Part shown: positions 1 through 6,870 of the stretch, piece by piece | How the letters are laid out: each line of letters starts with the position of its first letter | Numbering within the stretch: the first letter of the stretch is position 1 | Assembly (NCBI GenBank): GCA_964492715.1 | Contig: CAZBLK010000003.1 | Coordinates: 77,575 to 141,574 of the forward strand | Length of the DNA: 64,000 nucleotides | Source of the DNA: CAZBLK01 sp964492715 | GTDB lineage: Bacteria > Bacillota > Clostridia > Lachnospirales > WRBF01 | Direction of reading: 5' to 3' | Notes under the pieces: model-generated | Told to the model about the DNA's origin: nothing | Seen by the model: only the letters and a program-made list of their open reading frames with translations | The model's database searches: none | Made by a program: the position numbers and the translations under genes

Positions 1-527
1 GCGCCTTGCCTTGCAGCAGCTTTTGCTTGAACTATGTCTTCATAAATATTACCCGAAGCAACGATTATGTAAAGATAAGGGCCTTCCTTGTCGCCCCAAT
101 TTTCAAGGTATTCTTTTCGCTTTGCTACGTTTTGTCTAATTTTTTCAGCAGTTTGTTTAGCAATATCATTTACTTTGGCTTCAACTGTTTTAATGTCGGC
201 AGAAGGAAGTGTTGTAACGTCAAGGTCTTCACTGCTAATTTTTTCTGCAATTTCCATTGGGGAAAGCCCAAGAACTACCATTGCATTACCAAGGTAGTAA
301 GCAACACCGTTTGCAAGCTCTCCACTTTGCTTTAGCTTGTCAACAACAACGTTTGGAAGCGGAACGCCTTCTTCGTCTACACCGTCAATTCCTAAAAGGC
401 GGCAAATTGTACGTTCTACAGCAACTGTTGAATGTTTTTCTATAAACTGTTGGGTGTCAAGTGCTACAGCTTTTGCTGTAGCACGAGCCTTATTCACCAA
501 CTCCTGATTAAGATTTAGCTTGCTCAT
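1..527 (-). CDS. kamD: Lysine 5,6-aminomutase alpha subunit (N-terminal part, runs off the window)
   Basis: The frame is open from ATG at 527 to the window edge, so only about 175 N-terminal residues are seen. The protein begins MSKLNLNQELVNKARA and continues with DTQQFIEKHSTVAVERTICR and a LLGIDGVDEEGVPLPN stretch, which I recognise as the start of the alpha subunit of the adenosylcobalamin- and PLP-dependent D-lysine 5,6-aminomutase. That enzyme converts beta-lysine to 3,5-diaminohexanoate in lysine fermentation. An AGAGGTG ribosome site precedes the ATG. It follows kamA by 16 bp and is the last visible gene of the operon. The catalytic subunit gene kamE should lie beyond the edge. Confidence 0.9.
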   Translation of the reverse strand, partial: MSKLNLNQELVNKARATAKAVALDTQQFIEKHSTVAVERTICRLLGIDGVDEEGVPLPNVVVDKLKQSGELANGVAYYLGNAMVVLGLSPMEIAEKISSEDLDVTTLPSADIKTVEAKVNDIAKQTAEKIRQNVAKRKEYLENWGDKEGPYLYIIVASGNIYEDIVQAKAAARQG

Positions 528-543
528 ATATACACACCTCTTT

Positions 544-1788
544 TTAATGCTTATTGCGTTTAGTCCTTTCAAGGTTTGCAGGTTCAAGTGAAAGCTGCTG
601 TCCTTGTTCAAGTGAAGCTATACCAATTAATTTTGTTTCATTTTCACTGCTGCAAACATGGCAATTGCACGTGTTTTTATAGTTTGTAGGTTCAGCATAA
701 GTTGTAATAACACCTTCGTAGTTGCGCAAAACAACTTTGTTTGTACCGTGCGAAATTAAGTATGAAGGCATTACTGGAATTTTACCACCACCTCCAGGTG
801 CATCAACAACAAATGTTGGCACAGCAAAGCCTGTCGTGTGTCCTCTAAGAGCTTCAATAATTTCAATTCCCTTTGATACAGGAGTACGGAAATGCTCAAG
901 CCCAAAAGAAAGGTCGCATTGGTAAATGTAGTATGGACGAACACGAATTTTTACAAGTTTCTGAACAAGCTCTTTCATTACGTGAACACAATCGTTTACA
1001 CCAGCAAGGAGTACAGACTGGTTTCCTATTGGAAAACCGGCATCAGCAAGCCTTGCACAAGCAGCGGCTGCTTCTTCTGTAATTTCGTTAGGGTGGTTAA
1101 AGTGTGTGTTAACCCAAATTGGGTGATACTTTTTAAGCATATTTGTAAGGCTTTCTGTAATTCTTTGCGGCATAACTACAGGAATACGTGAGCCTATACG
1201 AATAATTTCAACATGCTTTATTGCTCTAATTTTGCTTACAATGTATTCCAAGCGGTCGTCTGACAAAAGAAGTGCGTCACCACCAGACAAAACTACGTCA
1301 CGTACTTCTGGGTGGTTTGAAATGTATTCAATTGCAGCATCAATTTGGTCAAGCGGCTGCGCCTTGTCAGTTGCACCTGCAAAACGGCGGCGTGTGCAGT
1401 GACGGCAATACATTGAACATTGGTCTGTAATTAATAATAGCACACGGTCTGGGTAGCGGTGAGTAAGCCCTTTTACTGGGGAATCTGTGTCTTCGTGCAG
1501 AGGGTCTTCCAAGTCAGCAGAAGATTTAATTAATTCAAATGCTGTAGGTATTGCTTGCTTACGAACTGGGTCGTTAACGTCGTCAGGGTTAATTAAAGAA
1601 AGGTAGTATGGTGTAATAGCCATACGAAGCGCACTAAGGCAATCTGTAACGCCTTGTTCTTCTTCGGTAGTTAAGTCAACATATTGTTTAAGCTCATCAA
1701 GTGTTTCAACACGGTTTCTAACTTGCCATGCCCAGTCGTTCCAGTTTTCTTCCGAGATGTTATGCTTTTTCAAAAATTCGTTGTTCAT
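544..1788 (-). CDS. kamA: L-lysine 2,3-aminomutase
   Basis: A 414-residue radical-SAM, PLP-dependent enzyme that moves the alpha-amino group of L-lysine to give L-beta-lysine, the first step of lysine fermentation. The radical-SAM cysteines are visible in CSMYCRHCTRRRFAG near residue 125, followed by the SGGDALLLSD motif. The PLP-lysine region is DAPGGGGKIPVMPSY around residue 330, and a CNCHVC zinc-type cluster sits near the C-terminus. Length matches the clostridial family. ATG at 1788 follows AGGAGGGCTATT. It lies between kdd and kamD in the lysine operon, so substrate and pathway are supported by context as well as sequence. Confidence 0.96.
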   Translation of the reverse strand: MNNEFLKKHNISEENWNDWAWQVRNRVETLDELKQYVDLTTEEEQGVTDCLSALRMAITPYYLSLINPDDVNDPVRKQAIPTAFELIKSSADLEDPLHEDTDSPVKGLTHRYPDRVLLLITDQCSMYCRHCTRRRFAGATDKAQPLDQIDAAIEYISNHPEVRDVVLSGGDALLLSDDRLEYIVSKIRAIKHVEIIRIGSRIPVVMPQRITESLTNMLKKYHPIWVNTHFNHPNEITEEAAAACARLADAGFPIGNQSVLLAGVNDCVHVMKELVQKLVKIRVRPYYIYQCDLSFGLEHFRTPVSKGIEIIEALRGHTTGFAVPTFVVDAPGGGGKIPVMPSYLISHGTNKVVLRNYEGVITTYAEPTNYKNTCNCHVCSSENETKLIGIASLEQGQQLSLEPANLERTKRNKH

Positions 1789-1824
1789 AATAGCCCTCCT
1801 AAGCTTTTACAAAAAGCGTATAAG

Positions 1825-2865
1825 TTATATATATGTTTCTTCAAAAATTTTGCGAAGCTCCGCACTTTCACGCAAAATTTCAAGTGTAATTTCTGCATGG
1901 TCTTTTGTGTAACCATTTCCAACAATCATATTCACGTCTTTGCCAACACCTTCTGCGCCTAAAGCAGCACGTGAGAAGCTTGTTGCCATAGAGAAGAAGT
2001 ACACTACACCGCCATTTCTAACAGGGAGTATACAAGACATTTCAGAGTTTTGACAGTTTACACAGTTTATACAAATATCAAATTCACGTCCGTTATTTGC
2101 TTCCATTGCAAGCTCCATTAGCTCAACAGGGCGTGTTGCATCAGCGATAATTACCTCGTGGCAAAGTTTGTTGTCAAGAAGCTTTTTCTTGTCGGCTTCG
2201 GTTCTAACCGCTGCTACTACACGTCCTGTAGGGCCGACACGGCGTTTGGCTTCATAACAGCAAAGCATACCAGACTTACCAGCAGCACCAACAATTAAAA
2301 CTGTGTCAGTACAACCAACAAGCTTTGCAGTTTGTGCAGGTGCACCTGCAACGTCAAGCGCAGCAAGAGCAAGTGCTTCGCTCATGTCATTTGGAAGCTT
2401 TGCGTAAATGCCACTTTCAAAAAGAATAGCTTTTCCTTCAATGTCTACACGGTCAATGCTCTTATGTATTTGCTTTATTTTGTCAATGCGAAGCGGAGTT
2501 AAAGAAAGCGAAACTAAAGTAGCAATTTTATCACCCACTTTAAGGTCAATGTCTTTTAAATCTTCTCCAATTTGTGCAATTGTTCCAATTAACATTCCTC
2601 CAGAGCCTGTAACTGGGTTTTGCATTTTTCCACGCTCTGAAACAATTTCAACAATTTTGTTTCCGATTGCGGTTTCATCACCAGCAACTTCTTCTTTAAT
2701 TTGAGTAAATGAAGCCGAGTCAATGTTAAGTGAAATTACGTCAATTAAAATTTCGTTAGAATATAATGTGTCCATGTTGTTGTCAATTTTTTGAGCTGCT
2801 TGTGTAAGCACTCCTTGTGGTTCAATTACACGGTGAACACCGTATTTGCTGCCTTTTTGTTGCAT
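1825..2865 (-). CDS. kdd: L-erythro-3,5-diaminohexanoate dehydrogenase
   Basis: 346 residues. The start MQQKGSKYGVHRVIEPQG and the dinucleotide-binding stretch VLIVGAAGKSGMLCCYEAKR near residue 190 identify the NAD-dependent dehydrogenase that oxidises 3,5-diaminohexanoate to 3-keto-5-aminohexanoate. Context agrees: kamA and kamD, which make the substrate, are downstream, and kce, which cleaves the product, is upstream. GGAGGAG lies eight bases before the ATG. No truncation is seen. The assignment rests on family recognition and operon logic; an unrelated medium-chain dehydrogenase is unlikely here. Confidence 0.93.
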   Translation of the reverse strand: MQQKGSKYGVHRVIEPQGVLTQAAQKIDNNMDTLYSNEILIDVISLNIDSASFTQIKEEVAGDETAIGNKIVEIVSERGKMQNPVTGSGGMLIGTIAQIGEDLKDIDLKVGDKIATLVSLSLTPLRIDKIKQIHKSIDRVDIEGKAILFESGIYAKLPNDMSEALALAALDVAGAPAQTAKLVGCTDTVLIVGAAGKSGMLCCYEAKRRVGPTGRVVAAVRTEADKKKLLDNKLCHEVIIADATRPVELMELAMEANNGREFDICINCVNCQNSEMSCILPVRNGGVVYFFSMATSFSRAALGAEGVGKDVNMIVGNGYTKDHAEITLEILRESAELRKIFEETYI

Positions 2866-2879
2866 AAAAACTCCTCCTT

Positions 2880-3230
2880 TTATAACAATAAAATTTTATT
2901 TCCGTCAAGGTCTAAAAGCTGCAATTCCTTGCCGCCCCAAACAGCAGTTTTAGGTGGCTCTAAGTTCACACCTTTAGCCTTTAAATCTTCATATGTACTT
3001 TCTAAATCATCACATTCAAATACAAAATTAACTTTTCCTTCGCTTGACTTTCCCCAATTGTTTTCGTCCCATATGGTAATAACGGGGGAGTCATTTTTGA
3101 AGCCAAGCGATACACCGTCATAGTTTTCATCATGCTCTAAAATTGGAATTCCTAGCACAAGGTTATAAAATTCAACTAAAGCTTTTGGGTTGACAGAAGA
3201 AATATTTACACATTTATAATTTGTTATCAT
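2880..3230 (-). CDS. VOC (glyoxalase/bleomycin resistance) family protein inside the lysine operon
   Basis: A single VOC-fold module of about 116 residues: an N-terminal beta-alpha unit (CVNISSVNPKALVEFYNLVL) and a C-terminal beta strand ending LQLLDLDGNKILLL. VOC proteins include metal-dependent isomerases, epimerases and binding proteins, and the substrate cannot be read from the sequence. I prefer the ATG at 3230, eight bases after GGAGG, to the one at 3236. It sits between kce and kdd with short gaps on both sides, so it is co-transcribed. It is not one of the standard pathway enzymes I know. An accessory role in the pathway or in detoxification is inference only. Confidence 0.85.
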   Translation of the reverse strand: MITNYKCVNISSVNPKALVEFYNLVLGIPILEHDENYDGVSLGFKNDSPVITIWDENNWGKSSEGKVNFVFECDDLESTYEDLKAKGVNLEPPKTAVWGGKELQLLDLDGNKILLL

Positions 3231-3261
3231 AAACATTACCTCCGATAGAATATTAATTGTG

Positions 3262-4080
3262 TTAGACTATACCTAAAATTTTCCTTGCCTCTTCGGGTGT
3301 TGCAATTTCACGCCCAAGCTCCTTTGCAAGCCGAACAACTTTTTCTACCAATTCGCCGTTCGACTTTGCCAACACACCTTTTGAAATAAATATATTGTCC
3401 TCAAAGCCAACTCGAACGTGTCCACCCAAAATAATCGACATTGTCGCAAGCGGAATTTCAAACCTACCAATTCCAGACACGGTAAAAGTTGCATCATGGG
3501 GTACACTTTCATGCAAAAACAGTAAGTCTCTAGGCTCGCCAGAAATACCGCCATTTACGCCCAAAACAAAATTAAAGTGCATTGGCGACTTAATTATTCC
3601 TTTTTTTCCAAGGCGTAAAGCCATGTCAATCATGCTTTTGTCAAAAACTTCAAGCTCTGGCTTTATACCCATTTCATATATTCTGTTGGCAAACTCAATT
3701 ATTGTGTTTTCAGTGTTTACAAAAATGTCATCACCGCCAAAGTTAAGCGTGCCGCAATCAAGCGTTGCCATTTCTGGACGAAGTGAAGTTGGTGCAAGCC
3801 GTTCTTCATTTGACATTCCAACAGCGCCGCCAGTTGAAGGCTGTATAATTACATCTGGGCAAAGCCGTTTAATTTCATTAATTGCCGCTTCAAACCTTTC
3901 ACGGTTTTGTGTTGGTGTTCCGTCGTCCTCACGCACGTGAAGATGAATTATTGAAGCGCCAGCTTTGTAAGCACTTAAAGCTTCACGCCCAATTTCTTCA
4001 ATTGTGTAAGGGACTGCTGGGTTATGATCTTTTGTTACTTCTGCTCCGCAAATTGCGGCTGTAATAATAAGCTTTTCCAT
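3262..4080 (-). CDS. kce: 3-keto-5-aminohexanoate cleavage enzyme
   Basis: 272 residues from ATG at 4080, which follows GGAGGTGCGT; an in-frame TTG at 4092 overlaps that ribosome site and is unlikely. The zinc-dependent BKACE-family enzyme condenses 3-keto-5-aminohexanoate with acetyl-CoA to give acetoacetate and 3-aminobutyryl-CoA. Visible family motifs are SIIHLHVREDDGTPTQ (zinc-binding His pair), VIIQPSTGGAVGMS, MATLDCGTLNFGGD and GGHVRVGFEDN. The motifs match the lysine-pathway branch closely, and neighbours kal and kdd encode the adjoining steps. Confidence 0.95.
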   Translation of the reverse strand: MEKLIITAAICGAEVTKDHNPAVPYTIEEIGREALSAYKAGASIIHLHVREDDGTPTQNRERFEAAINEIKRLCPDVIIQPSTGGAVGMSNEERLAPTSLRPEMATLDCGTLNFGGDDIFVNTENTIIEFANRIYEMGIKPELEVFDKSMIDMALRLGKKGIIKSPMHFNFVLGVNGGISGEPRDLLFLHESVPHDATFTVSGIGRFEIPLATMSIILGGHVRVGFEDNIFISKGVLAKSNGELVEKVVRLAKELGREIATPEEARKILGIV

Positions 4081-4093
4081 ACGCACCTCCAAA

Positions 4094-4492
4094 TTATTTA
4101 TTTTTTCTTTGACAATCTTTTGTTACAATGCAAGTTCCGCTTGCTTTGCAAACGATTATTGGCTCGTCAAGCACATCACAAGCAGATGGGCTGATGTCAG
4201 GGCGAGTAGCAATTACCTTTTTTGCAACAAAAGTCATTTTTCTTGATGAATTGCCTGAAGAAACAATTTCGCCTTCTGCTTCTATGTAGTCGCCTGCATA
4301 AACAGGTGCTAAAAACTCTACGCTGTCATAGGCTCTAAAAAGCCCCTCGTCGCCGTCATTAATAATTAATAGCTCTGTAGCAACGTCGCCAAAAAGCGCA
4401 AGCATATGCGCACCGTCTACAAGGTTTCCGCCGTAGTGGGCGTCGGCTTGGCTCATTCTTAGTCTAATTTTGCTTTTAATTACATTTTCCAC
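4094..4492 (-). CDS. kal: 3-aminobutyryl-CoA ammonia lyase
   Basis: 132 residues, hot-dog fold. The start KSKIRLRMSQADAHYGGNLV and the motifs ALFGDVATELLI, DEGLFRAYDSVEFLAPVYAGD and CKASGTCIV match the small lyase that removes ammonia from 3-aminobutyryl-CoA to give crotonyl-CoA in lysine fermentation. The start is GTG at 4492, seven bases after AAGGGGG. It is the first gene of the operon, about 30 bp downstream of an intrinsic terminator and a riboswitch-like leader, so its expression and that of the operon should depend on readthrough there. Confidence 0.92.
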   Translation of the reverse strand: MENVIKSKIRLRMSQADAHYGGNLVDGAHMLALFGDVATELLIINDGDEGLFRAYDSVEFLAPVYAGDYIEAEGEIVSSGNSSRKMTFVAKKVIATRPDISPSACDVLDEPIIVCKASGTCIVTKDCQRKNK

Positions 4493-4524
4493 TTTAATTC
4501 CCCCTTAAAAAAGTCCTATAAAAA

Positions 4525-4566
4525 CAAAAAAGCACTATTTATATCAAAAGAGAAATAAATAGCGCT
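4525..4566 (-). terminator. Intrinsic terminator in the leader of the lysine operon
   Basis: Read on the minus strand, a 12-bp stem (AGCGCTATTTAT pairing with ATAAATAGTGCT, one G-U) has a 12-nt loop and is followed by TTTTTTG. It lies between the riboswitch-like aptamer and kal, which is the usual position of the expression platform of a transcription-terminating riboswitch. Confidence 0.85.
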
Positions 4567-4722
4567 TCATGTTTAACCATGACAAGGGCAACCGCTTGGA
4601 TAAACCCCCAAGACAAAAGCTGGCAAAGCTTTTTCTTTCGGCGGATAGCACATTCCTTCACAACATCAAGCTTGCCGCTTTTAGCATTTGTGAAGTACCT
4701 TGCAACCGCACCTCCATTTTAT
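4567..4722 (-). promoter_or_regulatory. Probable lysine riboswitch (L-box / LYS element)
   Basis: On the minus strand the leader has, in order: GGAGGTGCGG (4706-4715), GGTA, an 8-bp stem CTTCACAA/TTGTGAAG (4688-4695 with 4656-4663), ATCCGCCGAAAG (4635-4646) whose CCGC can pair with GCGG of the first motif, a hairpin AAAAGCT/AGCTTTT, a hairpin CTTGG/CCAAG, and TTGTCATGG (4577-4585). This order and the GGAGG.GCG, CGCCGAA and TGTCA signatures fit the lysine riboswitch. The usual GGCTGAAAGG segment is not seen, so it is divergent. Lysine-fermentation genes downstream make lysine the expected ligand. Confidence 0.65.
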
Positions 4723-4760
4723 ATTTAGTTAATATACACAAATATTGCTTATGTGAGTAT

Positions 4761-4789
4761 ATTTTATTATACATTTCGCCAACTGTCAA
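4761..4789 (-). promoter_or_regulatory. Sigma-A-type promoter of the lysine fermentation operon
   Basis: On the minus strand TTGACA (4784-4789) and TAAAAT (4761-4766) are separated by 17 bp. Transcription would begin near 4754, about 40 nt upstream of the riboswitch-like aptamer. Confidence 0.8.
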
Positions 4790-4885
4790 TATAAATATTA
4801 AATTTTTGTTATGAATGTAACAGTGTTTTAGAAGTTTCTTGACACTTTTAAATTTCAATGTATAATTTTAACTATACGTTTATAA

Positions 4886-4969
4886 CAATTTGAATTATTG
4901 CAGTCACCTTTATAAAGTAAAATTATCTTATTATATTTTTGGAATGGTGAACATCTTTATTGAATTGCA
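4886..4969. repeat. Dispersed palindromic repeat, family 1, copy A
   Basis: An imperfect inverted repeat: the left arm starts CAATTTGAATTATTGC and the right arm, reverse complemented, reads GCAATTCAATAAAGATG then TTCACC. Its 16-mer GGTGAACATCTTTATT (4946-4961) is identical to 57999-58014, and the arms resemble those at 25401-25506. It occupies the gap between the divergent lysine operon and the hemerythrin gene. Confidence 0.65.
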
Positions 4970-5023
4970 TTTTTTTGAATTAAATATAGAGTAAATTTGT
5001 AAACTTAAAAAGGAGTGAACGAA

Positions 5024-5437
5024 ATGGCATATAATTGGTCAAGTGATTTGGAAACAGGGAACAAATTAATTGATTCTCAGCATAAGGAGCTTATAGATGC
5101 AGTTAATAACTTAATAGATGCGTGTTTTAAGCTTAATGGTTTAAACCAGCTTACAAAAACAGCTGACTTTTTGCAAAATTATGTAACAATGCACTTTAAC
5201 GAGGAAGAAAAATTGCAGTTTAATACAAAATATCCTCAATATCAAAGCCATAAACAGTTACATACAAATTTTAAAGCTGTGGTAAAAAATTTAGTTAACG
5301 AATTGCGAGTAAATGGGCCTTCACCAAAGCTTTTGAATGACATAACTACCTTAATTGGTGATTGGATTATAAAGCATATAAAAAATGAAGACACAAAAGT
5401 GGCTGAACATATACGCAAGTTTAATGCAACTGCGTAG
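5024..5437 (+). CDS. Bacteriohemerythrin
   Basis: 137 residues; ATG at 5024 lies eight bases after AAGGAG. A single hemerythrin four-helix bundle: the start MAYNWSSDLETGNKLIDSQH is typical, and candidate di-iron ligands are visible in SQHKEL, MHFNEEE, SHKQLH and KHIKNEDTK. Such proteins bind oxygen at a non-haem di-iron site and in anaerobes are thought to sense or scavenge oxygen. There is no fused receptor domain, so this is the stand-alone cytosolic form. It is monocistronic, closed by a terminator at 5463. Confidence 0.93.
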   Translation: MAYNWSSDLETGNKLIDSQHKELIDAVNNLIDACFKLNGLNQLTKTADFLQNYVTMHFNEEEKLQFNTKYPQYQSHKQLHTNFKAVVKNLVNELRVNGPSPKLLNDITTLIGDWIIKHIKNEDTKVAEHIRKFNATA

Positions 5438-5462
5438 TTCAATTTGTTCAAAGCAGAATATA

Positions 5463-5499
5463 AAAAAGCAGGGCAAGTTTATCAACAGCCCTGCTTTTT
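5463..5499. terminator. Bidirectional intrinsic terminator
   Basis: AAAAAGCAGGGC and GCCCTGCTTTTT form a 12-bp stem with T-runs on both strands. It separates the hemerythrin gene from the convergent broken membrane gene. Confidence 0.9.
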
Positions 5500-5512
5500 A
5501 TGTATGCACAGT

Positions 5513-5968
5513 TTACTTATCCGTAACAAACTCTTTATAAATGTTTGCTACTGTATACTTATGCCCTTCTCCCCACATATAAAACCTAAACATATCTTCT
5601 AGCCAAATAGCGAGAGGCATTAGTATAAACCAAAAAATTGCAAACAGCAGGCACACTTGCCCTTTAATGTTAAGCGGCAAATCAGAATAATCCCAAATGC
5701 TAAGCCCAAGCTTTATGTTAAGAGCTCAGCCTGCTGCAAACTCGACAACCAAAACAATAATCATTCCTATAAATGACTGAACAATTACTGGCATTTTATA
5801 AAACTTAGGAATTTGGTTAATACTACCAACAAGCAACCCACACAAGCCTCCAATAGGCAACATTACAATGTTTGCGTAACCTCCTTGCGGTATTCTCCAA
5901 AGCCCTTCAATTGTAAAATAGACCATACCCATAAAAAACCAAATAATTAACAACTTTACAAGCCGCAT
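5513..5968 (-). pseudogene. Putative ABC-transporter type IV (CmpB-like) membrane protein, interrupted by an in-frame TGA
   Basis: A single frame encodes about 151 residues, interrupted by one TGA near 5726. Before it come two or three hydrophobic helices (FMGMVYFTIEGLWRIPQGG; VIVQSFIGMIIVLVVEFAAG). After it the same frame continues LNIKLGLSIWDYSDLPLNIK and GQVCLLFAIFWFILMPLAIW, matching the small CmpB-type membrane family, which reads through this point. Apart from the TGA the frame is intact, so the disruption is recent, a sequencing error, or a recoded codon. The ATG at 5968 follows GGAGTGAGG; an in-frame GTG at 5977 is less likely. True substrate is unknown. Confidence 0.7.
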
Positions 5969-6036
5969 GAACCTCACTCCGTGTTTTTGCTTGGTTATGT
6001 TTATGACGTATACCCTATTTTTATTACTCTAAAAAC

Positions 6037-6870
6037 TCAAATAAAAGGGTTATAAAATCTTCCGCCGTTTTGCACATTAACCCAAATAGAAACAAAAAGT
6101 AACAAAACTGAAATGCTAATTGCGAAAAAATCATTTTTACAAAACGAACGTTCACTGTACCATGTTCTTTTTTTGTGTTTGCCAAAACCTCTAAGCTCCA
6201 TTGCATTTGAAATTACTTCTATGCGTTCAAGGCTTGAAAGTATAAGCGGAAAAAGTATAGCCGACACATTTTTAATTTTATCCAAAAAACGTGCTTTCTT
6301 CGACATATCAATTCCCCTAGCCTGCTGCGCTTGGCTAATGTTGTGAAAGTCACGCTGAATGTCGGGAATGTAACGAAGCGCAATGGCAACGGAATATCCA
6401 ATTTTGTAACTTACACCAATTTTGTTTAAAGAAGAAGCAAATTCACTTGGGTCTGTTGTAACAATAAAAATTATTGCCATAGGAAGTACAGCAAAATATT
6501 TTAATGTTACATTTAGCATGTAAAAAAGCTGTTCAAGAGTAACATAATACCTTCCAAAAAAATGCCAAACCTCATGCCTTGTGTTATAAATTAACACACC
6601 TTGTTCTGGCGCAAAAATAAAAATAAAAAAATTGTTTAAAAGCATTACTGCTGCAACAAAAATTAAAACAAAAGATATATCACCGAATTTTATTTTTGAC
6701 ATGCTAAAAACAATAGCAGACAAAAAAATCATTCCAACCAAAAAACGAGTGTCGTATGTTATCATTGCTGCCATACTAAAAAGAACTGTCATCAAAAGCT
6801 TTGTTGTTCCGGCAAGGCTGTGAATGACCGAATCACGAGGAATGTAACCTAAGCTTACAGAATTAGACAC
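6037..6870 (-). CDS. ecfT: Energy-coupling factor transporter transmembrane protein EcfT
   Basis: 277 residues with several hydrophobic segments in the first 110 and a cytoplasmic coupling region carrying the two Ala/Leu-Arg-Gly motifs, QAQQARGID (near 190) and AMELRGFG (near 230), which dock into the ATPase grooves. EcfT links vitamin-binding S components to the paired ATPases. It overlaps the fused ATPase gene by 8 bp, so they are translationally coupled, and the S component gene is upstream in the same operon. A start at 6870 gives MSNSVSLGYIPRDS, normal for the family. Confidence 0.94.
   Translation of the reverse strand: MSNSVSLGYIPRDSVIHSLAGTTKLLMTVLFSMAAMITYDTRFLVGMIFLSAIVFSMSKIKFGDISFVLIFVAAVMLLNNFFIFIFAPEQGVLIYNTRHEVWHFFGRYYVTLEQLFYMLNVTLKYFAVLPMAIIFIVTTDPSEFASSLNKIGVSYKIGYSVAIALRYIPDIQRDFHNISQAQQARGIDMSKKARFLDKIKNVSAILFPLILSSLERIEVISNAMELRGFGKHKKRTWYSERSFCKNDFFAISISVLLLFVSIWVNVQNGGRFYNPFI

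Noticed and set aside
3395..3940. 181-codon frame on the plus strand opposite kce
   Set aside because: It mirrors the kce coding sequence and has no ribosome site or independent support.
4567..4722. Cobalamin riboswitch for the B12-dependent aminomutase operon
   Set aside because: No B12-box (GCCAGGA.ACCT type) or other conserved cobalamin motif is seen; the order of helices fits the lysine class better.
5726..5728. Genetic code change with TGA read as an amino acid throughout
   Set aside because: TGA ends several intact genes at their expected C-termini in this window, so it works as a stop codon.
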